Shown here: piece after piece, positions 43,343 to 50,669 of the stretch | How positions within the stretch are numbered: position 1 is the first letter of the stretch | Layout: every line of letters begins with the position of its first letter | Origin: an uncultured Bacteroidales bacterium | GTDB lineage: Bacteria > Bacteroidota > Bacteroidia > Bacteroidales > ML635J-15 | Length of the DNA: 64,000 nt | Assembly (NCBI GenBank): GCA_905234755.1 | Contig: CAJOIT010000003.1 | Coordinates: 73,135 to 137,134 of the forward strand | Direction of reading: 5' to 3' | Made by a program: the position numbers and the translations under genes | The notes under the pieces: generated by a model | What the model was told of the DNA's origin: nothing | Seen by the model: the letters and a program-made list of their open reading frames with translations, nothing else | Database searches by the model: none

Positions 43343-44100
43343 TAGAAGTTGTAAATGTAAATAAGACATTTGGCGAGAAGCATGTGCTAAAGGACATAAA
43401 CGCCACTTTCGATGCAGGTAAGGTCAATATGATTATTGGCCGAAGCGGCTCGGGCAAGACTGTGTTGCTGAAGAACATAGTAGGACTTGTTACTCCCGAA
43501 ACTGGCGAGATTTATTTCGATGGTCGTGAGTTTGTGAAGGTTGACGAAAAGCGTAAGCGTGAAATCCGCAAGGATATGGGCATGGTTTTCCAGGGTAGTG
43601 CGTTGTTTACATCAAACAATGTGGAGGAAAATGTGATGCTTCCGCTAGACCTGTTTACCAAGATGTCGAAAGCCGAAAAGCAGAAACGTGTGGATTTCTG
43701 CCTCGACCGCGTAGGTATTGTCAATTCCCACCATTCTTTCCCATCGGAAATAAGCGGCGGTATGCAGAAGCGTGTTGCAATAGCAAGAGCTATAGCATTG
43801 AATCCCAAATATTTGTTCTGCGATGAGCCAAACTCAGGTCTCGACCCGCAGACTTCCATCCTTATCGACCAGCTGATAAAGGAAATCACTGTGGAATACA
43901 ACATTACGACCATTGTCAACACCCACGATATGAACTCCATAATGGAGATTGGCGACAATATTTGCTTCATCTATCAGGGCAACAAGTGGTGGCAAGGTTC
44001 CAAGGACGACATTTTCACTACCGACAATCCCGAACTCAACGATTTCGTATTTGCATCCAACCTATACAAGAAGATAAAAAAGGCGCACAATGATGAGTAG
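43339..44100 (+). CDS. mlaF: MlaF-family ABC transporter ATPase
   Basis: A 253-residue ATPase. Walker A GRSGSGKTVLLKN (about residues 34-46), Q-loop MVFQGSALF, signature SGGMQKRVAIARA, Walker B YLFCDEPNSGLDP and the H-switch VNTHDMNS. It pairs with MlaE as the motor of phospholipid transport. Its last 11 bases overlap the next gene. Confidence 0.95.
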   Translation: MIEVVNVNKTFGEKHVLKDINATFDAGKVNMIIGRSGSGKTVLLKNIVGLVTPETGEIYFDGREFVKVDEKRKREIRKDMGMVFQGSALFTSNNVEENVMLPLDLFTKMSKAEKQKRVDFCLDRVGIVNSHHSFPSEISGGMQKRVAIARAIALNPKYLFCDEPNSGLDPQTSILIDQLIKEITVEYNITTIVNTHDMNSIMEIGDNICFIYQGNKWWQGSKDDIFTTDNPELNDFVFASNLYKKIKKAHNDE

Positions 44101-44518
44101 GTGTGTTTCGGTTCTTTTGTTTGTGACAGCCATTGTGTTGATGGTTGCTTGCAATATGCCTGACAAGCAGAAGCAGCTTGTTCCAAAGGAACGGATGTTG
44201 GAAGAAGAGACAATGGAAAACATATTCTACGAAATGAATATCGCTGATGCTGTAGTGTCATTGCGTATGGTTCAGGTTAACGGTCATACATCGTTGACGC
44301 AGTATCAAGTCGATAGCCTAATTTACGAAAGCATTTACGACAAGTACAACTGCACCCGCGAATCGTTTGAGGAGAGCATTTTGTGGTATTTGCAGAACGA
44401 CCCCGAACAATTGAAGGATATGTACGAGCATGTGGTGGAGCGGTTCAATCAGGACATTGCTGAGATTGGCAATGCAAAGTCCGATTCAGTTGCCACAGTG
44501 GAGAGCAATACATTATGA
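44090..44518 (+). CDS. DUF4296 lipoprotein
   Basis: A 142-residue lipoprotein with the lipobox VLMVAC (cysteine at about residue 21) and the DUF4296 body (ERMLEEETMENIFYEMNIAD, YQVDSLIYESIYDKYNCTRE, then EESILWYLQNDPEQLKDMYE). The function is unknown. It overlaps mlaF by 11 bases, a coupling that suggests it belongs to the lipid transport unit. A second ATG at 44093 is equally good as the start. Confidence 0.88.
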   Translation: MMSRCVSVLLFVTAIVLMVACNMPDKQKQLVPKERMLEEETMENIFYEMNIADAVVSLRMVQVNGHTSLTQYQVDSLIYESIYDKYNCTRESFEESILWYLQNDPEQLKDMYEHVVERFNQDIAEIGNAKSDSVATVESNTL

Positions 44519-44859
44519 TGCATTTCGCTGCAAATTATGTTTTTACTGGTTCCAATTTCGTAAGAAATTGCTGTTTGTCGTTTTCCGATGAGGGCAAACT
44601 TGTGGAAATTGGTGAAGAAGGTTCTGGTTTGGTGGAGAGGGAAAGGATGATTTTCCTGAACGGAATAATTTGTCCGCATTTTGAATCCAAGAGATTGGAC
44701 AATATTGATTTAACTTTGAGGGATTTTCTTTTTTCTTTGGGATTGAAATTCGATGAAAATACTTGTCTGCCTGTTGTTTTGCTCGAAGGCGTTGACTTGC
44801 AGACGATGAGTTTTACAAAAGATACTATTGCAAAGGAGATTTACTATGGCAAAGGATAA
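44515..44859 (+). CDS. Short protein resembling the beta-sandwich flank of amidohydrolases, barrel missing
   Basis: A 114-residue protein overlapping both neighbours (4 bases with DUF4296, 14 with ybaK). The N-terminal half reads like the first strands of amidohydrolases related to aminodeoxyfutalosine deaminase (ANYVFTGSNFVRNCCLSFSD, then MIFLNGIICPHF where the metal motif would follow). The C-terminal VVLLEGVDLQTMSFTKDT resembles the closing strands of the same family. The catalytic TIM barrel and its histidines are absent. It is either a remnant that lost the barrel or a small protein derived from it. The similarity call is from memory and uncertain. Confidence 0.55.
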   Translation: MMHFAANYVFTGSNFVRNCCLSFSDEGKLVEIGEEGSGLVERERMIFLNGIICPHFESKRLDNIDLTLRDFLFSLGLKFDENTCLPVVLLEGVDLQTMSFTKDTIAKEIYYGKG

Positions 44860-45337
44860 AATACAAAAGACCAACGCCGCCCGTTTGCTCGACAGCAAAA
44901 AGATTGCGTACGAACTTATTCCCTACGAGGTTGACGAGAACGATTTGAGCGCAGTTCATGTGGCTGCCCAACTTGGAGAACCTATTGACCGTGTTTTCAA
45001 GACTTTGGTTTTGCATGGCGACCGTACAGGTTATTTTGTCTGTGTAATCCCGGGCGAAAAGGAAGTTGACCTGAAACTTGCTGCAAAGGCAACAGGCAAC
45101 AAGAGTTGCAACTTGATTCCGATGAAGGAATTGCTTCCGCTTACTGGTTATATTCGCGGTGGCTGTTCGCCAATAGGCATGAAAAAGCCGTTCCCGACAT
45201 ATATTCATTCAACATGTATGAATTTCGACTATATTTATGTCAGTGCAGGTGTGCGCGGTTTGCAGTTCAAGATAAGTCCGTCGGATTTGTGCAAGGCGGT
45301 AGGGGCGAAGACGGGAGATTTGGTCGTTGAGAGTTGA
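44846..45337 (+). CDS. ybaK: Cys-tRNA(Pro)/Cys-tRNA(Cys) deacylase YbaK/EbsC
   Basis: A 163-residue editing domain protein that hydrolyses mischarged Cys-tRNA-Pro. Seen: KIAYELIPYEVDENDLSAVHVA, VFKTLVLHGDRTGYFVCVIPG with the conserved lysine, and GYIRGGCSPIGMKKPFPTYI. The ATG at 44846 follows a clear AGGAG at 44834-44838 and fits the family N-terminus better than 44828. Confidence 0.93.
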   Translation: MAKDKIQKTNAARLLDSKKIAYELIPYEVDENDLSAVHVAAQLGEPIDRVFKTLVLHGDRTGYFVCVIPGEKEVDLKLAAKATGNKSCNLIPMKELLPLTGYIRGGCSPIGMKKPFPTYIHSTCMNFDYIYVSAGVRGLQFKISPSDLCKAVGAKTGDLVVES

Positions 45338-45343
45338 AAAGTG

Positions 45344-45391
45344 AAAATTGAAAGTAGGCACGCAATGCATTGCGTGCCTACTTTCAATTTT
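45344..45391. terminator. 48-base perfect palindrome, bidirectional terminator
   Basis: The 24 bases 45344-45367 are exactly repeated in reverse complement at 45368-45391, with A residues on one side and T residues on the other. It lies between convergent ybaK and the S41 protease gene. The central part (GGCACGCAAT and its complement) belongs to the palindrome family seen at 14381 and 56509. Confidence 0.92.
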
Positions 45392-45454
45392 TTCATACAT
45401 TTACGGACGCAAAATATTGCATCTCAACAACATCAAACCATTTCAAACAAACTA

Positions 45455-47056
45455 TTATTTCTTCTTCAGCAGCGAATTGTACAGTTTGTCATCGTTTATG
45501 ATTTCAAAGGCTCGTTTTACCGTCGGGTCTTTTTCGTTGAATACGCGCCAGAATGCTGAATTTCCCCAGACATCGCTTGCCATTGATGATTTGATGTGGT
45601 TCTTCAGGTAAAGTTCCTGCTCTGGTGTTGCCTTTGTCAGAGAATCTACATTTATTTTCGTGTCCTTTGCCTTTGCCAGCATAATCTTCATAAATTCATC
45701 TGGAACAGTGAAATTCTGTGCAAAATTCTCGACATCCTTGTACTTCTTCTTCAGTTCGACCTTGTGCTTGTCGATGTATTCCGAAATTGTCGGGAAGAAA
45801 ATGTTTTTGCGCTGCAAGGCAAGGTGATAGTCGGAACGCAAGGTGGTATCGAGCGGAACAAAGTCATCGGGCATAACGCCTCCGCCACCATAAACCGTGC
45901 GCTTGTATTTCAAGGTGTTGTATTTCAAGCTATCGTTGAACTTTATGCTGTCCTTGTGGTAGTATTCGCCGTGGTTGTAACGATTCAGCAGGTCTTTGTT
46001 GTATTCCTCGTAGCTGCTGTAAGGCTTTTGTATGCAACGTCCCGATGGGGTGTAGTAGCGGGCGATTGTCAGACGGACAATGGAACCGTCTGTAAGGTTC
46101 ATCTCCCTTTGTACCAGACCTTTACCGAACGAGCGACGACCAACGATGACGCCTCTGTCCCAGTCTTGTATTGCTCCCGATGTGATTTCGCTTGCCGATG
46201 CAGAGTTTTCGTTAATGATGACGACGAGTTTTCCGTTGCGGTTAATCTTGTCGGCGGACATTTCTTTGGAATTGTAGTCGTAGCGAGGCATTTTTTCGCC
46301 TTTGGTGTAAACTATCGACTTGTTCGGCTCGATGAATCGGCTGCACAAAGTAACGGCCTGGTCGAGGTAGCCGCCAGTGTTGTCGCTGAGGTCGAGGATT
46401 ATGTTCTTAACCTTCTTTTGTGTGAAATATTGGAAGGCAGAGTCCATTTCGGCTTCGGTGGTGCGTGCGAACTTGTTGAGTTTCACATATCCTACATCGC
46501 CAACTGTGTAGAAAGCATCAACGCTGTGAATAGGAATTTTGTCGCGGATAATCTCGAAGTATAGGAGATCCTTTTCTCCAGCACGCAAAATTCCAACAGT
46601 AACTTTAGTGCCTTTTTTGCCACGCAGACGCTTTGCTACGCCCGAATTGTCGATTTTTATTCCAGCGACAACTTCATCGTTAACCTTTACAATGCGGTCG
46701 CCCGACTTCAGTCCGACTTTTTCTGATGGTCCGCCTGAGATAACATCCTGTATCACAATAGTATCCTGGATTAGACGGAATTGTACGCCAATGCCGTCGA
46801 AACTACCCTCGAGCTGTTCTTTCGACTTGGAAACATCATCGGCACTTATGTAAGCGGAGTGCGGGTCGAGTTCTTGAAGCATCTTGACAATTGCAGTTTC
46901 GGTTATCTTGGCAATGTCGGCGGTGTCAACATACATGGCATCAATGTAGTTGAGCAGTCGTTCGAATTTCTTTGCTTGCTTTACTGGTTCAGTCTGGGCA
47001 AATAGGGTAGTACCTATTAATATTATGCTTGCTAGTATTGCGAATATCTTTTTCAT
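45455..47056 (-). CDS. S41 family C-terminal processing peptidase
   Basis: A 533-residue CtpA/Prc-like serine protease. Signal peptide residues 1-20 (ending TTLFA). The PDZ domain covers about residues 85-165 (DVISGGPSEKVGLKSGDRIV). The S41 domain contains the catalytic dyad: serine S287 in NENSASASE and lysine K312 in SFGKGLVQ. It cuts proteins from their C-termini in the periplasm. The ATG at 47056 is chosen over 47191 because it opens the signal peptide and a -7 box TATCTTTG lies at 47081-47074 (minus strand). Confidence 0.94.
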   Translation of the reverse strand: MKKIFAILASIILIGTTLFAQTEPVKQAKKFERLLNYIDAMYVDTADIAKITETAIVKMLQELDPHSAYISADDVSKSKEQLEGSFDGIGVQFRLIQDTIVIQDVISGGPSEKVGLKSGDRIVKVNDEVVAGIKIDNSGVAKRLRGKKGTKVTVGILRAGEKDLLYFEIIRDKIPIHSVDAFYTVGDVGYVKLNKFARTTEAEMDSAFQYFTQKKVKNIILDLSDNTGGYLDQAVTLCSRFIEPNKSIVYTKGEKMPRYDYNSKEMSADKINRNGKLVVIINENSASASEITSGAIQDWDRGVIVGRRSFGKGLVQREMNLTDGSIVRLTIARYYTPSGRCIQKPYSSYEEYNKDLLNRYNHGEYYHKDSIKFNDSLKYNTLKYKRTVYGGGGVMPDDFVPLDTTLRSDYHLALQRKNIFFPTISEYIDKHKVELKKKYKDVENFAQNFTVPDEFMKIMLAKAKDTKINVDSLTKATPEQELYLKNHIKSSMASDVWGNSAFWRVFNEKDPTVKRAFEIINDDKLYNSLLKKK

Positions 47057-47130
47057 CGTATGTGCTTTTTCTGCAAAGATAAGAATTATTGTAGATGTGA
47101 AATGTTGTTTTGTTGTTAAATTTGTTTTTA

Positions 47131-47163
47131 TTACGAAAAGTTTCGTTACGAAATTTTTCGTAA
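47131..47163. repeat. Paired palindromes, downstream copy of the second ATPase bracket
   Basis: Two 14-base palindromes, ACGAAAAGTTTCGT (47133-47146) and ACGAAATTTTTCGT (47148-47161), are spaced 15 bases start to start. The 33-base block matches 48236-48268 at 29 positions. It begins three bases after the ATPase stop codon. Confidence 0.9.
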
Positions 47164-47166
47164 TAA

Positions 47167-48234
47167 CTATGAGGCGAAGTCCAAAATCCATTTCTTGAAG
47201 AACGGGTCTTCGATTTCGTAACGGTTTGAATATATCACAAGTCCCTGCTTTTGCATTTTCTTTAGTGCGCTATATATCGTACTAGTGTGCAAGTCGGTCA
47301 TTGTCAATTGAGTATCCGAAGCAAGACTTTGCAAAATTTTCTTGTCGGTACGATTCAGTCGAATCCATATTCGTTCAAAATCTAAGTTGTGTGTTTCTTC
47401 AATTTGATGTAATGCTTTGGAAAATAAGTCTGTACATTCAGGATTAATAATTGCCGTCTGCCAGATTTGCGAAGCAAGCTGTTGCGAATAATATGGGTGA
47501 CAATCGGTATAATCAAGTATTTCCTTTGTGATTTCAGTGTAATTTTGTGGCAAAATACTCTTTAACCTTGATGATATGTATTGCTCGAACTCGTTTCTTG
47601 GCAATTTGCGCAATCGCATCAGTTGTCCGAAATGGTAGAATGGTGATTTCTTCTTTTCAAAAATATCTTCCATCATCGATTCCTGGCTACCAAGCAATAT
47701 ATAATTGATGTTCTTTTGTTCTTGCATAATAGCACGCAATTGCTTGTCCAAACCAGTCTCTATTTCCAGTATCTCTTGAAACTCGTCGAGAATGACAACT
47801 AATCTATTGCTTTCATTTCCAATGTTTTCTAATGTTCCTAAAACATCTTCAAGCATCACATTTGCGTTTTTTGATGGTTGGAAACTGACTTCTACAGCAC
47901 CTGTCAATGCGTTGGTATTCAATGTCGGAATTATTCTAAAGTTGGAAATTAATCCGCGAAGTTTTTCCCGTGTATTGTGCTTGTAAACTTCAGTGAGCAA
48001 TTTTGCTGCAAAATCTTGAACCGACATAACTTTTTGCAGGTTAAGATATATGTATTTGCGTCCCGACTGCTTCACAGCCTTCAAAACGACACTGCTCTTT
48101 CCAAAACGGCGTGGACTTATAAGAATCAAATGGTTCGCACTATTGATAAACTGTTTTATATAAGCCACTTCCTCAACTCTGTCGGTAAAGAAGTCTCCTT
48201 CGACTATTGTCCCGAATTTGAATGGGTTTTCCAT
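47167..48234 (-). CDS. AAA/STAND-type ATPase bracketed by paired palindromes
   Basis: A 355-residue ATPase of the same family as the protein at 39655. Walker A SPRRFGKSSVV (about residues 39-49), Walker B RLVVILDEFQEILE, sensor-like ILLGSQESMMEDIF, and a C-terminal winged helix (about 270-355: LTMTDLHTSTIYSALKKMQ, QGLVIYSNRYEI). Sequence similarity to the first copy is low but the layout is the same. Its promoter lies within and next to the upstream repeat, and the start codon is directly at the repeat edge, so no room is left for a standard RBS. It is convergent with nothing; the S41 gene follows on the same strand. Confidence 0.88.
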   Translation of the reverse strand: MENPFKFGTIVEGDFFTDRVEEVAYIKQFINSANHLILISPRRFGKSSVVLKAVKQSGRKYIYLNLQKVMSVQDFAAKLLTEVYKHNTREKLRGLISNFRIIPTLNTNALTGAVEVSFQPSKNANVMLEDVLGTLENIGNESNRLVVILDEFQEILEIETGLDKQLRAIMQEQKNINYILLGSQESMMEDIFEKKKSPFYHFGQLMRLRKLPRNEFEQYISSRLKSILPQNYTEITKEILDYTDCHPYYSQQLASQIWQTAIINPECTDLFSKALHQIEETHNLDFERIWIRLNRTDKKILQSLASDTQLTMTDLHTSTIYSALKKMQKQGLVIYSNRYEIEDPFFKKWILDFAS

Positions 48235-48235
48235 A

Positions 48236-48268
48236 TTACGACTTTTTTCGTTACGAAATTTTTCGTAA
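48236..48268. repeat. Paired palindromes, upstream copy of the second ATPase bracket
   Basis: ACGACTTTTTTCGT (48238-48251) and ACGAAATTTTTCGT (48253-48266), again 15 bases apart start to start, in the same orientation as at 47131. The block covers the expected transcription start and leader of the ATPase gene, whose ATG is at 48234. Confidence 0.9.
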
Positions 48269-48296
48269 AGGTATGAATATTTTTCTTAACGGCAAA
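48266..48296 (-). promoter_or_regulatory. Promoter of the second ATPase
   Basis: On the minus strand TTTG (48296-48293), exactly 19 bases, then TACCTTTA (48273-48266), one base off the TAnnTTTG consensus. Transcription should start inside the paired palindromes, the usual position for a repressor site. Confidence 0.72.
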
Positions 48297-48455
48297 AAAT
48301 AAATTTGCTGGAGTCGTTATCTTGAGAATCGTTCCCAAATTCGGCTAATTGAAACATAAAATCAGTTCACTGTTAATCAGCGACTTAATGTAAAATTGTT
48401 CCTTTTCTTTATATTTGTTTTGAGAGTCGTTCCCTGTTTTTTGAAAAAAATAAAA

Positions 48456-48480
48456 ACCGATGCCTATAATCCGCATCGGT
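48456..48480. terminator. Terminator of the vWA gene
   Basis: ACCGATGC (48456-48463) pairs with GCATCGGT (48473-48480), with A-rich sequence on one side and T residues on the other, so it can stop transcripts in both directions. It follows the stop of the minus-strand gene 48513-50024. Confidence 0.88.
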
Positions 48481-48512
48481 TTTTTATTATTATCTAATTT
48501 CTTTTGTTGGGT

Positions 48513-50024
48513 TTAAAAATGAATACCAAAATTTAGAGATATAGCAATATTTCCTATGGGAACTGCTTCTAAAAACATATAGAAATGATTCTTTGTAGCA
48601 AAACCTATACGCAATCCCATTCCTGCAGTAGGTGATCCAGTAGTATGTGAATTATACCAGTTGATATCAATCCCTGTGCCTAAATATAATGACATTTTAT
48701 TGAAGTTAATGAGAGCCAAAGGACCAAATCCTACATCTGGAAAACCTCCGAATAAATAAAAACCAAGGTTTAATTTTCTGTTGGCAGGAAAAGCAACGTC
48801 TAGTCCCAGTGAGCCTCTAGGCAGAATCTGGGTACTTAACCTATCTATACCATCAGAACTCCTCCGCCAAACTCTTGAAATAGATAATCCTGCACCAAAA
48901 TTTATTCCTAAAAATAATTCTTTACGTTCCTTATTTTTCTGCGGATAAGTCCATGCCACTTGTCCCTTGAACGAGTTTGGAACATAGCAGTTCAGCACTC
49001 GCCATTCGTTGATAAGACTTAATGCAATATTCTCAAAGTCGTTGCTCAGTTCCGAAATGCTACCAAGCAGCTTAAAGTCGCCAAGGCTTTCGCCAACGCT
49101 CTTGAACTTCCCCAACTGTGCCGTTGAAATTATATCGTCGCCCTGCACGCCCCTAATCAACGAGCGCAACGGCACTCCGTTTATCTGCCTGTCGGTCTTT
49201 TTGAGTACTTCCTTATAGTAGTCGTCTGCCGTAAAAATGTTTCTTTCCGCATCGCGTGAAGTCTGGTCAAGACCGTCGGTGAATGTTACCATCATGGCGG
49301 TTGACAGCGGCTGTTCTGGCGAAATGGATGTCTTGCAATATTCTTCCACAATGTCAATCGACTTGTCCATGGCATAGTATAGCGCTGTTCCGTTCTGCAT
49401 CGAAAGGCCGTTTATGAAGCGTTCAATCTCCGAGTACGAACCACTTGTCAAAGGTCTTATGTCCAAAAATTTAGTTTCGTTTATTTTTGAGAATGACACT
49501 ATACCTATTTTTATATTTCCACCCTTTGAAGCATTAAGCAGGTTTCTTGCGAAGTTCTTTGCGGCCTCCTGCACAAACTTGAAATCCTCGCCCAATGATG
49601 TCGAGCAGTCGAGCACAAGCATTACAACCATCGACTTTGTCTCTTCCATACCAGCACTGCCTTGCCGTGTTTCTACGTCGGGCTGCCATTCGTTAATCGA
49701 CTCGTCGTAACGCCAGAAATCCAATTTGGTTTCAATGCCATCGGGATAGTCGGTCTTAACGTGCGAAAACTGGAAAAGCACATCTTCCTTGTCCGTCTCC
49801 TTGCCAGTTATAAATTTTCCCGGGTCCTTGAATGTTATGCCCTTGCTGCTTATATCGCTCAACTTGTAAACTGGCTTTCCCGCATTTCCCATTTCGATTG
49901 AAAGATTTCCCTTTATGAAATAGTTAGCCTTGTCGGGATTGGTACGAACATTCTGCGCTTCAACAAAATATGACACAACAAATAAACTTAGTGCCAACAG
50001 CAGAAAACTCTTTAAGTTTTTCAT
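48513..50024 (-). CDS. von Willebrand A domain protein with C-terminal barrel-like region
   Basis: A 503-residue exported protein; signal peptide residues 1-23 (ending YFVEAQ). A beta-rich domain is followed by a vWA domain at about 128-315 with the metal-site motif VLDCSTSLGED (D138-x-S-x-S) and the conserved threonine and aspartate of NGTALYYAMD and TFTDGLD. The last about 150 residues show alternating hydrophobic residues and glycines ending in a phenylalanine (SLNFGIHF), typical of an outer-membrane barrel or OmpA-like end. The combination of vWA and barrel is unusual; vWA modules bind protein ligands, so a surface-assembly or adhesion role is likely. Confidence 0.82.
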   Translation of the reverse strand: MKNLKSFLLLALSLFVVSYFVEAQNVRTNPDKANYFIKGNLSIEMGNAGKPVYKLSDISSKGITFKDPGKFITGKETDKEDVLFQFSHVKTDYPDGIETKLDFWRYDESINEWQPDVETRQGSAGMEETKSMVVMLVLDCSTSLGEDFKFVQEAAKNFARNLLNASKGGNIKIGIVSFSKINETKFLDIRPLTSGSYSEIERFINGLSMQNGTALYYAMDKSIDIVEEYCKTSISPEQPLSTAMMVTFTDGLDQTSRDAERNIFTADDYYKEVLKKTDRQINGVPLRSLIRGVQGDDIISTAQLGKFKSVGESLGDFKLLGSISELSNDFENIALSLINEWRVLNCYVPNSFKGQVAWTYPQKNKERKELFLGINFGAGLSISRVWRRSSDGIDRLSTQILPRGSLGLDVAFPANRKLNLGFYLFGGFPDVGFGPLALINFNKMSLYLGTGIDINWYNSHTTGSPTAGMGLRIGFATKNHFYMFLEAVPIGNIAISLNFGIHF

Positions 50025-50142
50025 TATTAAATCAATATTAAAATTTTACGCTACTCTTACGGCTTTGTAGCTCTTGCCAGACAAAATTTGTCCGTTGCAA
50101 AATTACCTTCTTTCAGTAGGCCATATTGTTCGTTGGAGTGAC

Positions 50143-50385
50143 CTATTTGGACATAGTGTCTAATTTGGACACACTATAATCCGAATTGTAAAAATCGTCG
50201 GAAAGGTCGCGGAAAAAATCGTGGTCTAATGCACGGGAAATGCGTTGTAGCAGGCCAATGTCAATGTTATCCTTGCGGAAAATCTTATGTATATGGGTGC
50301 GGGTACAGCAAATGTCCATTGCCAACTGCGTGGCTGTCACTCCTTTCTGCTTCATTACTTCCTTTATGTGCTGACCTATATGCAT
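50143..50385 (-). CDS. Small XRE-family HTH protein
   Basis: An 80-residue helix-turn-helix protein: IGQHIKEVMKQKGVTATQLA, CTRTHIHKIFRKDNIDIGLL and ISRALDHDFFRDLSDDFY match the short DNA-binding proteins common in Bacteroides. The last nine residues come from a short duplicated TTTGGACA element (50147-50171) that also forms an inverted repeat, so the natural C-terminus may be the end of the conserved part. The ATG directly abuts a T-run terminator, so translation may start weakly, or the gene depends on the leader RNA at 50386-50603. Confidence 0.82.
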   Translation of the reverse strand: MHIGQHIKEVMKQKGVTATQLAMDICCTRTHIHKIFRKDNIDIGLLQRISRALDHDFFRDLSDDFYNSDYSVSKLDTMSK

Positions 50386-50603
50386 AAAAAAGCGTGGAAT
50401 CTATTGCTTGCCGGCTCAAGGGTTTCCACGCCCACTTCAACAACAAGTTATCCCACGCCCTTATAGGCGTTTCGTAACGTTTTCTTGTTGAAGATTCTCT
50501 TTCGAGATGTGGAAATTTTGAGCCAAGAACTCGTCCTGAAATGCTAATAATTAATCACTTATTTTCTGTTTTTATTTTCTGTCTATATCAATTTTTTAGT
50601 TAA
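50386..50603 (-). ncRNA. Candidate structured RNA / leader with competing terminator
   Basis: On the minus strand several helices nest: GGCTCAA/TTGAGCC (50524-50518 with 50419-50413), TTTCCAC/GTGGAAA (50515-50509 with 50429-50423), CTTCAACAA/TTGTTGAAG (50493-50485 with 50443-50435) and an inner ACGCC/GGCGT hairpin (50470-50455). A separate TCTC-GAAA-GAGA hairpin (50507-50496) has a GNRA loop only on the minus strand, which supports that orientation. A terminator hairpin (GCGTGGAA at 50431-50424 with TTCCACGC at 50399-50392, then six T) uses some of the same bases as the TTTCCAC/GTGGAAA helix. It is promoter-driven and ends just before the HTH start. The RNA family is not recognised. Confidence 0.68.
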
Positions 50604-50609
50604 TAAATG

Positions 50610-50639
50610 CAAAGATACGCATTTATGACGAAATGCAAA
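50610..50639 (-). promoter_or_regulatory. Promoter of the structured RNA
   Basis: On the minus strand TTTG (50639-50636), 18 bases, TATCTTTG (50617-50610). The transcript should start near 50603. It lies after the stop of the preceding glycosyltransferase gene and is independent of it. Confidence 0.8.
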
Positions 50640-50669
50640 AAATCTTTTTCAAAAGAGGTTTTGTGTGTT

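Noticed and set aside
48324..48434. Two GAGARTCGTTCCC sites around a TATATTTG box
   Set aside because: Similar 13-base strings at 48324-48336 and 48422-48434, but no gene follows in the direction of the box and no -33 element fits, so function cannot be argued.
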